Source of the DNA: Bacillota bacterium
GTDB taxonomy: Bacteria; Bacillota; Clostridia; Lachnospirales; Lachnospiraceae
NCBI GenBank assembly: GCA_023435645.1
Contig: JAEYRK010000069.1
Location: 1-10,497 of the forward strand
DNA: 10,497 nt
Reading direction: 5' to 3'
This document shows positions 1 through 6,759 of the stretch, piece after piece. The position numbers and the translations under genes were made by a program. Numbering within the stretch: position 1 is the stretch's first letter; each line of letters begins with the position of its first letter. The notes beneath the pieces were generated by a model. That model was given only the letters and a program-made list of their open reading frames with translations. It was not told the origin of the DNA and ran no database searches.

Positions 1-1274
1 AACCAGAAGACTGAACCTTCCCCAAGCTTTGATTCCACACCATAGCGTGCTCCATGAAGCTCGAAAATCTTTTTGACGATGGAAAGCCCTAGCCCTGTTC
101 CTGTTATTGCACGCTTATGCTTTTTATCGACTTTATAGTACCTGTCCCAGATATAAGGGAGGTTTTCTGGTGCTATGCCATCACCATGATCTTCGACTTC
201 AATTCGTACGCCATCCTGCACCCTGCTTTGTCTCACTATGATATGCTTGTCATCTGAACTGTAATTAACAGCATTGGTAAGCAAATTGTAAAAAGCCTGG
301 GTAACCTTTTCCTTGTCCGCTGTGACATAGATATCTTCAGAATGCTTAAACTCAAACGAATAGCCCTCATTTTTCAACAGCTCTGAAAGCCGTAGTACAA
401 TTTCATCAAGACTTATGGTAAGGTTGTAGTTGTGTTTGTGAAGCTCCATTGTGCCCGTTTCGAGCTTAGAAATATCGAGACTATCATTTACTAGAGAGGA
501 AAGTCTCTTGGTTTCCGACATAATGGTCTGCAACTGTTTCGAAGATATTTCATCCGGAAAGTCCTGCATCAATTCAGCATAGCTGTAAATTAAGGCGAGA
601 GGTGTTCTTAAATCATGGGATATATTTGCAATAAGCTCCCGACGCAGCTCTTCTACCTTAGAAAGCTCAATTGCTGTAGTATTTAAGGTATCCGAAAGCT
701 CCTTTACCTCTAAGAATCCTGATCCGTGAAAGGCTGTATTGTAGTTGCCCTTGGCAAGCTCTTTCGCCCCATCATTAATACGAACAAGGGGCTTAGCGAT
801 TACCTCTGACAACACAAGCGCAATTGCAACAGATGCTAAAATCATGATAGCGGTAATCATATATAGCTGTATCTGTAAGGTTGAAACCGTAGCATTTACC
901 GGTGTAATCATAGCAAAAAAGGTTAAGGAAACCCCTTCCCCGTTTGACAGGATAAACTCTTTTGTTTCAGTAATTGATTCGGGCCGTATACCGCCTCGAG
1001 CATCGGGGACTGGAGTTTGCGGTTTTATGAAATCTCCGGTAGGAGCTACCATCACACCTTTATCAGTTTCAAGCTGCAACAAAATATCTCTTAACTCTGG
1101 GCTGTTGATATTTTTTTCAACCATCTTCATAGCCTTATGAAGCTCGTTTCGCCTTATCATTTTGTACATATCACTTAAAAACACAGTTTGAAAAAGCCAG
1201 AGGATAAAGAGTAAAACACCACAAAAGGCCAAGAGAAAAATAAATATCTTCCATTTTAATCTTAACTTATCCAT
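1..1274 (-). CDS. Sensor histidine kinase, VanS/PhoR-like, 3' end cut by window edge
   Basis: Membrane sensor kinase that autophosphorylates a histidine and passes the phosphate to the response regulator encoded just upstream. The reading frame, translated from the minus strand, starts MDKLRLKWKIFIF and stays open for 424 codons to the edge. It shows TM1 at about residues 10-30, an extracytoplasmic sensor region of about 105 residues (31-136), TM2 at about 137-156, and a HAMP-like linker to about 205. The H-box ISHDLRTPL has H220 as phosphoacceptor. The N-box is NLLTNAVNYS, the G1 box is DHGDG (362-366), the F-box region reads IWDRYYK, and the G2 box is GTGLGL (392-397). The last visible residues, GEGSVFW, normally lie about 5-15 residues from the end, so little is missing. 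Its start ATG overlaps the regulator's stop by 8 bp, indicating translational coupling. The sensor domain has no family I can name, so the ligand is unknown. All catalytic boxes look intact. Confidence 0.95.
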   Translation of the reverse strand, partial: MDKLRLKWKIFIFLLAFCGVLLFILWLFQTVFLSDMYKMIRRNELHKAMKMVEKNINSPELRDILLQLETDKGVMVAPTGDFIKPQTPVPDARGGIRPESITETKEFILSNGEGVSLTFFAMITPVNATVSTLQIQLYMITAIMILASVAIALVLSEVIAKPLVRINDGAKELAKGNYNTAFHGSGFLEVKELSDTLNTTAIELSKVEELRRELIANISHDLRTPLALIYSYAELMQDFPDEISSKQLQTIMSETKRLSSLVNDSLDISKLETGTMELHKHNYNLTISLDEIVLRLSELLKNEGYSFEFKHSEDIYVTADKEKVTQAFYNLLTNAVNYSSDDKHIIVRQSRVQDGVRIEVEDHGDGIAPENLPYIWDRYYKVDKKHKRAITGTGLGLSIVKKIFELHGARYGVESKLGEGSVFW

Positions 1275-1950
1275 TAAAGCGATACCCCAATCCTCTCAGT
1301 GTTGTGATCAGACCCGCATAATTCCCCATATGCTTTCGAAGTAATTTCATATGGGTGTCAAGCGTGCGATCATCACCGTAATAATCATACCCCCATACCT
1401 CGGTAAGTATTTTCTCCCGCGGTACGGCAATGTTTTTGTTGCGAATAAGGAAAAATAAAAGATCATATTCCTTGGGGGCCATGTCTACCTGTATACCGTC
1501 AATAAACACCTTATAAGCAGTCAAATCTGCTAAAAAACCATCTCGTTCAAAAATGATATGCCCACCTTGTTCTTTGGGGGCGCTTGATGCTTTTAAGCGT
1601 CTAAGAATTGCGTTTATTCTTAGCATAATCTCTTTTGACGAAAAGGGTTTTACCACATAGTCGTCCACACCCACTTCAAAGCCTAAAATTTTATCGTATT
1701 CTTCCCCACGGGCAGAAAGCATAATAACCGGAGTATCAGCGGTTTTGCGGATTTCCTTCACCGCTGAAAGACCATCCAGCTCCGGCATCATAACATCCAT
1801 GATAATAATGTCAAAGATTTGTGTTTTACATAGCTCTACCGCTTCCATTCCGTCACAGGCTTCGACAACTTCATGCCCTTCAAATATGGCATATCGTTTT
1901 ATCACGGCTCTTAAGCCTTCTTCATCATCACAAATCAGTATCTTTGCCAT
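1267..1950 (-). CDS. OmpR/PhoB-family response regulator
   Basis: DNA-binding response regulator of 227 aa, full length for the OmpR family. The receiver domain (about 1-118) has the acidic pair D8/D9, phosphoacceptor D52 in the context IIMDVMMPELDG, S79 at the conserved Thr/Ser position, and K101 in the VVKPF motif. The C-terminal winged helix (about 130-226) ends with the family signature DRTLDTHMKLLRKH followed by TTLRGLGYRF. The start is supported by AGGAGG about 7 bases upstream. The gene has its own promoter (2041-2068) and overlaps the downstream histidine kinase, which must be its partner. Because it directly follows the VTC/DUF4956/CotH operon on the same strand, with a related direct repeat upstream of both units, I infer that it regulates that operon. 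It is VanR-like in sequence, but nothing nearby suggests vancomycin resistance. Confidence 0.96.
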   Translation of the reverse strand: MAKILICDDEEGLRAVIKRYAIFEGHEVVEACDGMEAVELCKTQIFDIIIMDVMMPELDGLSAVKEIRKTADTPVIMLSARGEEYDKILGFEVGVDDYVVKPFSSKEIMLRINAILRRLKASSAPKEQGGHIIFERDGFLADLTAYKVFIDGIQVDMAPKEYDLLFFLIRNKNIAVPREKILTEVWGYDYYGDDRTLDTHMKLLRKHMGNYAGLITTLRGLGYRFNG

Positions 1951-1982
1951 GGACAGAACCTCCTATTTGAAAGAAAATCTTC

Positions 1983-2015
1983 TGTGGCAGCTGCTGCAAA
2001 GCAGCTACTGCCACA
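1983..2015 (-). other. Long inverted repeat in the response-regulator leader
   Basis: Two 15-base arms, TGTGGCAGCTGCTGC and GCAGCTACTGCCACA, are separated by AAA. They pair with only two adjacent mismatches (at positions 9-10 of the arm), forming a stable hairpin on either strand. On the minus strand it falls between the predicted RR promoter (2041-2068) and the RR ribosome binding site (1958-1964), so it would be in the 5' leader. It is followed by a weak, interrupted T stretch (GATTTTCTTTC). It could therefore be a leaky terminator for the CotH transcript, an attenuator, or an RNA stability element. The structure is visible; the role is not. Confidence 0.6.
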
Positions 2016-2040
2016 GTTCAATTGTCGAACTCCTATCAAT

Positions 2041-2068
2041 ATTATATCGTAACAAAGCGAAAATACAA
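2041..2068 (-). promoter_or_regulatory. Sigma-A-type promoter for the response regulator/kinase pair
   Basis: On the minus strand there is a -35 box TTGTAT (2063-2068), a 16-bp spacer and a perfect -10 box TATAAT (2041-2046). Transcription would start near 2035, giving a leader of about 85 bases that includes the inverted repeat. This lets the two-component genes be expressed apart from the CotH operon, although no clear terminator separates them. Confidence 0.65.
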
Positions 2069-2069
2069 G

Positions 2070-2087
2070 TTAGCGAATAGTAGCTAA
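2070..2087 (-). promoter_or_regulatory. Candidate response-regulator binding repeat upstream of the RR promoter
   Basis: Directly upstream of the -35 box the minus strand reads TTAGCTACTATTCGCTAA, two half-sites (TTAGCTA and TTCGCTA) about 10 bp apart. Direct repeats with about one helical turn of spacing next to -35 are typical of OmpR-family activator sites. A similar pair lies upstream of the VTC operon (5526-5545). The resemblance is modest, so this is inference. Confidence 0.3.
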
Positions 2088-2100
2088 GTATAGTATATCC

Positions 2101-4071
2101 TCAATAATTTCTTTTCTTCTTTGCCACAAAGAAGGTTGAGAGTAAAACAAGAGCAAATAAGCCGGAATAAATCAGCAGGCTTTCCGTGGTATTAGAAGCA
2201 GTGGCTGTTTGCCTACCAAAGGGTAATGATATTTTGCTCTCTTCCGGAGTTATCCTTGATCTATTTCCACCAGGATTTTGCACATTGAAGGCCGGCCTTT
2301 GCAAAAATCCATCATCACTTTGAGAGAATCTTTGATTAGGCATGTTTTCTGTCAGGTTCGTATCGAAGTCTTCGCTACCCTGCGGATTGCTCCAGAAATT
2401 CCTTCGGTCTCCCCCATCCCCCCGAAAACCGCCGCCCATCATGCTGCCAAGGGAGGATAAGTTTATATCGTTGGCTGAAATAAGCTTATCCGGGTAAGCA
2501 GACTGCTCTTCTGTGGTGGATGGAACCGTACCAACAAGCTGACCCTGGATACTCTGATAGCGCAAATTACCAAGAGTTTTGAAGACTTCAACGGCTGTTT
2601 TATATTCCTCAAAGGTACAAAACGCTGTGTTGTCGTTCTTAACATAATCAGAGATAAGCTCATCAAGCTGTGTGATTTTCTCTTCCCATTTGCCGTCAGC
2701 GAAATAAGTTGTCATAAGCTCCTGCAGATAACCATGGTAGGCTTCTAAATACTCCGTATTGGAAAACAGCTTTTCAATTAAGGGTCGGGAGCTCATAGTA
2801 ACACCGCTTACAGGAGAGTCGATCGGAAAATTAATGACCGCAGAAGCATTGCCGCTTTGAAAACCACCCCATGCCAAATTGTAATCCCAGGGTAGAACTG
2901 TAACCTTGCCGTTATTCTCGTAAAGGTAATAGTTCTGAGCCATACTTGATGAATAGCTGTCAAGGTTTACCACAATAGTATGTGCTGCAAGATAGCGTAA
3001 AATCTGGTCAATATCAAAATAGGTATCCAGATTTTCACCCTCAGATAACGCTTTTAATGCTGTAATCACTCTCTTATAATCACTGCCATTGCCTTTCCCT
3101 ACTACGTTATTAAAGATTGCACTATAGGAGGAAACATCATCTGTTGTATATTCTAAGCTGCCACCATTGCTCCCTCTGCCACCCATCAGACCGCCAAAAT
3201 CCCCCTTCGGTCTCTCCATTTGTCCGTCAATGTTTTGTTGGTCAGGCCAAACTGTATCAGAGGGGATTGGCCAGGCTTGTGTGTTTGGAAGTGTTTGCTC
3301 ATCTTGTGCTTGCTCACCTTGTGCTTCTTCCCCCTGCCAGGTTGGTGGCATCATACCTCCAGGTGGAAAAGCTTCACCCTGTCCGTTTGCAAATGGATTT
3401 GTAAAGCCTTGTGAAAAGCCATTCCCTTGATCATTACCACCCATCTCCATGCTTTTTACATTGTACAGCATTCCGTTTGTTGTACCAAATGTTCTAGCTT
3501 CATAGCTGTCACCATAGGTTTCCACTGCAAGATATAGGCCCCAGCCTTCCCCATTCACCTTCATATCGGCAAATCCATAGTATGGTGCTGCTACGCCGAT
3601 TTCCTGCATTAGCTCATAGGAAACATACTCCTTCATGTAAGTATTATCTCCAATCATATTATTGACAACAAAGCCATCAAGCCCAAAGCATGTCTGGCCT
3701 TTGATGTATTCGTCAAATTGCAGACGAAAACTATATCTGTCGCTGTCAGAGCTTGCCACCTGGGTTAAGCTGGAATTACCTTTTGGGCGAATACCGACCT
3801 TTTGGAATTTCGTTCCATTCACAATTACGTCGACCATGATAAATTGCTCACTTGTAGCATTGTCGAGCATTTCCTGCCAATCTGCTTCATCTGCAATAAT
3901 CTCTATCGTAATCAGATCAGTACCGAAGATCTTCGTTGCATATTCTGCTTCAGTTTTCCTGCTGCCGTTTTCTGTTTGTATCTTGCCAATTACCACAAAA
4001 GCAACGCTTAGGATCAAGGCAAAAACAAGGGCTATCATCACTATTCTATTGATTTTTTTACTTTGTATCAT
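2101..4071 (-). CDS. Membrane-anchored CotH-type kinase
   Basis: CotH-family protein (atypical protein kinase fold; in Bacillus CotH phosphorylates spore coat proteins), 656 aa from the start chosen here. I prefer the ATG at 4071 (MIQSKKINR) because GAGGTG lies 5 bases upstream; an in-frame ATG 15 codons earlier (4116) would overlap the previous gene and lacks such a site. An N-terminal TM helix is at about residues 10-28. The kinase region includes KGNSS (97-101), NNMIGDN (about 137-143), NLDSYSSS with D371, NYYLY, and PWDYNLAWGG with D396 as the probable metal-binding Asp. The 25-residue spacing of D371 and D396 resembles the two essential Asp residues of Bacillus CotH. A long low-complexity Gly/Asn/Gln/Pro-rich insert lies between the lobes, and a second Gly/Asn-rich stretch precedes a C-terminal TM helix (about 631-650) followed by KKKRNY. 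This predicts an extracytoplasmic domain tethered at both ends. It is the third gene of the VTC/DUF4956/CotH operon. The substrate is unknown. Confidence 0.9.
   Translation of the reverse strand: MIQSKKINRIVMIALVFALILSVAFVVIGKIQTENGSRKTEAEYATKIFGTDLITIEIIADEADWQEMLDNATSEQFIMVDVIVNGTKFQKVGIRPKGNSSLTQVASSDSDRYSFRLQFDEYIKGQTCFGLDGFVVNNMIGDNTYMKEYVSYELMQEIGVAAPYYGFADMKVNGEGWGLYLAVETYGDSYEARTFGTTNGMLYNVKSMEMGGNDQGNGFSQGFTNPFANGQGEAFPPGGMMPPTWQGEEAQGEQAQDEQTLPNTQAWPIPSDTVWPDQQNIDGQMERPKGDFGGLMGGRGSNGGSLEYTTDDVSSYSAIFNNVVGKGNGSDYKRVITALKALSEGENLDTYFDIDQILRYLAAHTIVVNLDSYSSSMAQNYYLYENNGKVTVLPWDYNLAWGGFQSGNASAVINFPIDSPVSGVTMSSRPLIEKLFSNTEYLEAYHGYLQELMTTYFADGKWEEKITQLDELISDYVKNDNTAFCTFEEYKTAVEVFKTLGNLRYQSIQGQLVGTVPSTTEEQSAYPDKLISANDINLSSLGSMMGGGFRGDGGDRRNFWSNPQGSEDFDTNLTENMPNQRFSQSDDGFLQRPAFNVQNPGGNRSRITPEESKISLPFGRQTATASNTTESLLIYSGLFALVLLSTFFVAKKKRNY
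3289..3333 (-). repeat. Imperfect 15-bp tandem repeats within the CotH gene
   Basis: Three in-frame copies related to CTTGTGCTTGCTCAC (plus strand) encode a short degenerate pentapeptide repeat, EEAQG-EQAQD-EQT, in the low-complexity insert. Being in-frame and of 15-bp unit, copy-number change would not break the gene. Confidence 0.5.
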
Positions 4072-4076
4072 GCTTT

Positions 4077-4082
4077 CACCTC
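4077..4082 (-). promoter_or_regulatory. Ribosome binding site deciding the CotH start
   Basis: GAGGTG on the minus strand sits 5 bases before the ATG at 4071. It lies in the 25-bp gap after the DUF4956 stop, which argues against the earlier in-frame ATG at 4116. Confidence 0.7.
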
Positions 4083-4096
4083 GAATCTTCGCTTCC

Positions 4097-4768
4097 CTAA
4101 GCGGTGTATTCGCCATTGTAGCTTACAAGACAAGCATTGGTCACACCATTGATACCAAGGAATTCATTCAGAAGCTTTGCAGACATATCTGATAGTCGTA
4201 CTTCAACTGTAAGCTCAATGCTGTTTTTGGTAACTGTTTTTGCCTTAATTAGGCTTTTTTTCGTTTTTGACTTTATGATTGCCATGCAGTCACTTTCCGC
4301 CCTCTCATCCTCAAGCTTTAGCACAATGATATAGGGTGTGTCCTTGCTATTCCTATTTGCAAATACAAGAAGGATGATACCAATGAAAACCGAACCAATC
4401 ACTGAAAGAGGGATCAGTCCTGCACCGACTACAATACCTGCTGAAATTGCCCAAAACAAAAAGGCAATATCGAGAGGTTCCTTCACTGCAGTTCTAAAAC
4501 GAACAATGGACAAGGCGCCAACCATTCCAAGTGATAAAATAATATTTGATGTAACTGCAAGAATAATGAGGGTGGTTATTAAGGTCATAGCCAGGATGGA
4601 AACACCAAAGGATGCAGAGTACATTACTCCGGCAAAGATCTTTTTGTAAACATAAAAAATAAATAGTCCGATAGCAAAGCTCAGTAGCATTGCAATTGCT
4701 ACATCTATAATAGAAAATTCCGCAGCCTTTTCTAAAAAACTTGATTTGAAAATATCATTAAATGTCAT
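4097..4768 (-). CDS. DUF4956 multi-pass membrane protein
   Basis: Full-length 223-aa membrane protein of the DUF4956 family, which has no established function. Hydrophobic segments lie at about residues 21-41, 52-72, 76-88, 101-117 and 120-137. The family's most conserved block runs from about 79 to 111: LGMVGALSIVRFRT, then VKEPLDIAFLFWAISAG. A soluble C-terminal domain (about 143-223) with alternating strand and helix character, possibly ferredoxin-like, follows. The start has AGGAGG 7 bases upstream. The gene begins 15 bp after the VTC gene and ends 25 bp before CotH, so all three are co-translated from one mRNA. In eukaryotic VTC complexes the tunnel domain works with a small TM domain that moves polyphosphate across the membrane; DUF4956 could play an equivalent part here, but that is inference from context only. 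Confidence 0.9.
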   Translation of the reverse strand: MTFNDIFKSSFLEKAAEFSIIDVAIAMLLSFAIGLFIFYVYKKIFAGVMYSASFGVSILAMTLITTLIILAVTSNIILSLGMVGALSIVRFRTAVKEPLDIAFLFWAISAGIVVGAGLIPLSVIGSVFIGIILLVFANRNSKDTPYIIVLKLEDERAESDCMAIIKSKTKKSLIKAKTVTKNSIELTVEVRLSDMSAKLLNEFLGINGVTNACLVSYNGEYTA

Positions 4769-4783
4769 TTAAATACCTCCTAT

Positions 4784-5461
4784 TTATACTATTCTTGTTA
4801 CTGCATATTTGGAAAACGCTGTACTTCTTCTACTGGAGAGAGATACCATACCACGGATGATTTCAGGTAAAAAGCAATCATATTTCACTTCCAGAATATA
4901 CACTCCCGGAATTGGTATAGGAATGGAATCCATTTTCATAAAATCATAGATACTGAGGCTTGTACGAATATCATAATCCAAGGTGATCCGTACATTTCCC
5001 ATCGGGTAGATAAAAGCCTCCCGCTGATAATCCACGATATTTTTTGGACGAAGCTGCTGATAATGCATTTTGGTATATAGCTCCTGACACAGCTGATTCC
5101 CATTTTCTTTTAACACAGCAAGGTCACCGTCCAGCAATCGCGTACATTCTTCTGCTGTTATGATTGCACTCTCCTTAAAGCAAAGACCATTCTTTTTGCT
5201 CTTTTTTTCAAGGCGGATTAAGGATATGTCATCGTTATAAAGTCGCAAGCGGAATTTTTCACGCTCATTTACTCCATCAACTTTTTCCTTTAAGGCTTTA
5301 TCATTATAATTGTCAAAATAGAGACTCTTAACCCGATAGCCATTTCCCTCTACCGCATTATTGTCGATACTGGCCACATATGGAAGCCTTGCTCTAAGCT
5401 GTAATACATCGGAAAAGTTGATATAATGCTTCAGCTCATGTCTTCCATGGAATTCCTTCAT
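4784..5461 (-). CDS. VTC-domain (polyphosphate polymerase-like) tunnel protein
   Basis: Cytosolic 225-aa protein of the VTC/triphosphate tunnel metalloenzyme superfamily. The charged residues that line such tunnels are present in order: RHELKHYI (R7, E9, K11), YRVKSLYFD (R43, K45), REKFRLRLY (R67, K69, R71, R73), LEKKSKK (E85, K86, K87, K89), VDYQREAF (Y145, R147), RITLDYDIR (R158, D162, R166), LEVKYD (E191, K193) and the terminal SKYAVTRI (S217, K218, Y219). In yeast VTC4 this fold makes polyphosphate from ATP. The protein has no TM helix and no SPX domain, so membrane coupling would depend on the DUF4956 partner. A ribosome binding site AGGAG lies about 8 bases before the ATG. It is the first gene of the operon and follows a terminator. 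Polyphosphate synthesis is the family expectation, not shown here; another triphosphate-using activity is possible. Confidence 0.92.
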   Translation of the reverse strand: MKEFHGRHELKHYINFSDVLQLRARLPYVASIDNNAVEGNGYRVKSLYFDNYNDKALKEKVDGVNEREKFRLRLYNDDISLIRLEKKSKKNGLCFKESAIITAEECTRLLDGDLAVLKENGNQLCQELYTKMHYQQLRPKNIVDYQREAFIYPMGNVRITLDYDIRTSLSIYDFMKMDSIPIPIPGVYILEVKYDCFLPEIIRGMVSLSSRRSTAFSKYAVTRIV

Positions 5462-5492
5462 TTTATCACTCCTTTCGCTTGGAATGCCTTCA

Positions 5493-5545
5493 TATTAAAC
5501 CATAAATATGAAATATACTTGTTTCTTATCTGAACTTTAGCTGAA
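5493..5545 (-). promoter_or_regulatory. Promoter region of the VTC/DUF4956/CotH operon with candidate activator repeat
   Basis: On the minus strand a plausible -10 box TTTAAT (5493-5498) has no recognisable -35 box at the right distance. Instead, two direct repeats, TTCAGCTAA (5537-5545) and TTCAGATAA (5526-5534), lie exactly 11 bp apart, about 40-60 bp before the expected transcription start. A weak -35 plus helical-phase direct repeats is the usual layout of a promoter activated by an OmpR-family regulator, such as the one encoded at the end of this cluster. The repeat is visible; the assignment is inferred. Confidence 0.4.
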
Positions 5546-5549
5546 GTAT

Positions 5550-5579
5550 AAAAAAAGCACGTCCAGTAACTGGACGTGC
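5550..5579 (-). terminator. Strong intrinsic terminator of the AraC/VOC locus
   Basis: A perfect 10-bp stem, GCACGTCCAG and CTGGACGTGC, with a TAA loop is followed on the minus strand by seven Ts. It lies 14 bp after the stop of the pseudogene at 5594 and insulates the VTC operon from upstream transcription. Confidence 0.92.
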
Positions 5580-5593
5580 CCCTGAAACGCTTT

Positions 5594-6046
5594 TTATTCA
5601 AAGAATGTCAATATACTCCCATCAATTGTTGTAATAGAGCAAGTCTTTCCACCCCAGGACTGTTCCTTAACTTCTGTTATCTGATTCCATCCACTCTTTT
5701 TAACAAACCGGTATAATTGCTCAATTCCCTGAACTAGCATAAAGCCAACTATCCTGTAATTCCATGAAATCTTGTAAAGGCTCGAGTAAAACTTTCATGG
5801 GATTCATACCCATATTTTAATGCTATATCAAGAATTGAACTATCCGAATCGATAATATCATAACCCGCTAAGGACATTCGTCTATTTCGTATGTATTCAC
5901 TTACAGTACAATCACATAAAATGGTAAATATTTTTTATAAAATTGCGAAGTAAAAATTTTGCTTGCAACATATCAATATCAAGATCATTATCAATATGTT
6001 CTTCAATATAATCTACTGTTTGTTGAATACTTGTCATCCAATCCAC
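5594..6046 (-). pseudogene. Decayed AraC-family regulator joined to a VOC-like protein tail
   Basis: The minus strand has AGGAGG, then 7 bases later GTG starting VDWMTSIQQTVDYIEEHI, the typical start of an AraC regulator with an N-terminal DNA-binding domain. That frame stops at 5912-5914 after 44 codons. The downstream AraC sequence continues in another frame (FTILCDCTVSEYIRNRR, then LDIALKYGYESHESFTRAF and TRFHGIT) and meets a TAG at 5749-5751. Comparing the expected helix-turn-helix with the DNA suggests two small lesions, near 5970 and near 5940. From 5740 a third frame gives a 48-residue tail containing YRFVKKSGWNQITEVKEQ and WGGKTCSITTIDGSILTFFE, which resembles the C-terminus of VOC/glyoxalase-bleomycin-resistance proteins. 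The locus therefore looks like two genes merged by deletion, or a regulator with an unusual sensor domain, and is not functional as it stands. Its terminator (5550-5579) is intact. Confidence 0.75.
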
Positions 6047-6177
6047 ATTCTCACCTCCTCACAAGTAAAATCATATATCATCTCTTGGATTTTCTCTTGA
6101 TAATCCATGCACAAATTTGTCCGAATGAATATAGGCATTCCTTTCCGTTGGATAAAGTGTCATCATTGATCTTTGGG

Positions 6178-6759
6178 TTATGATTTCGCCTTACGCTCGT
6201 AATTCACTACTATAACTCCCTTCGGGGTGACCTTACTTTCCGTCACCGTAAAGGCCGCTGGGATTGTACCATCGGCAAACAACCGCTTTCCACAGCCCAA
6301 GGTTATTGGATATATCATCAGCCAAAATGCATCGACCAAATCATGCTTGAGCAGTGTTTGAATGAGCTCACCGCTTCCCCAAACATGGATATCCGGACCC
6401 TCCTGCTGCTTCAATTGGATCACTTTATTCTCAATACCTTCCTTGAAAAACACAGATGGCTGCCAATCGCTATGGGTCATCGTATTCGATGCGACATACT
6501 TGATGGCCCTGTTTACCTCCGGCCATACATCCCCATGCTCCGGCCAGTATGTTGCCCATAGTTCAAAGGTTTTGCGTCCTAATAACAGGTCGAAGGTCGA
6601 GTTCATCTGCCTTCTGAGGAGCGTGCCAAGGGTCTCCTCGGAATATGGAGCAATCCACCCACCATGCCGAAAGCCGTCGCAGATGTCTTCATCTCTCCCC
6701 CCAGGAGCTTGTATGATGCCATCCAGAGTGATGTGTTCTAATACAATAATTTTTCTCAT
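6178..6759 (-). CDS. Dihydrofolate reductase-like (RibD C-terminal family) protein
   Basis: Complete 193-aa protein of the DHFR-like/RibD_C family, similar to the Bacillus YyaP/YwjB group, cytosolic and probably an NAD(P)H-dependent reductase of unknown substrate. It shows the N-terminal strand RKIIVLEHITLDG (2-14), LLGRKTFE (59-66) at the nucleotide-binding turn, VWGSGELIQTLL (126-137) and the strand-loop IYPITLGCGKRLF (149-161), all usual family marks. A GGAGG site 8 bases before the ATG supports the start. It lies 83 bp downstream of the alpha/beta hydrolase on the same strand; I see no terminator and no convincing promoter in that gap, so it may be read through from the hydrolase promoter. 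It is not the folate-pathway DHFR. Confidence 0.9.
   Translation of the reverse strand: MRKIIVLEHITLDGIIQAPGGRDEDICDGFRHGGWIAPYSEETLGTLLRRQMNSTFDLLLGRKTFELWATYWPEHGDVWPEVNRAIKYVASNTMTHSDWQPSVFFKEGIENKVIQLKQQEGPDIHVWGSGELIQTLLKHDLVDAFWLMIYPITLGCGKRLFADGTIPAAFTVTESKVTPKGVIVVNYERKAKS

Noticed and set aside
745..1140. Plus-strand open frame of 131 codons
   Set aside because: It is antisense to the histidine kinase, whose frame on the minus strand is continuous and carries all kinase motifs. No ribosome binding site and no recognisable protein.
1983..2015. Hairpin as a strong intrinsic terminator of the CotH operon
   Set aside because: The minus-strand sequence after the stem is GAAGATTTTCTTTC, too interrupted for a confident terminator, and the stem lies downstream of the RR promoter.
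3117..3430. Several overlapping plus-strand open frames, Cys- and Pro-rich
   Set aside because: They are complements of the Gly/Gln/Pro-rich insert of the CotH gene; the biased composition keeps all frames open.
4072..4116. Upstream in-frame ATG giving a longer CotH protein
   Set aside because: It would overlap the DUF4956 gene by 20 bp and add a charged extension before the TM anchor; the ATG at 4071 has a well-placed GAGGTG.
3662..4192. Plus-strand open frame of 176 codons
   Set aside because: Antisense to the start of CotH and the end of DUF4956, without start signals or protein-like motifs.
6047..6177. Short minus-strand frames upstream of the AraC pseudogene, one ending across its start codon
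   Set aside because: About 30-40 codons each, no ribosome binding site and no family resemblance. Possibly part of a decayed gene, but not supportable.
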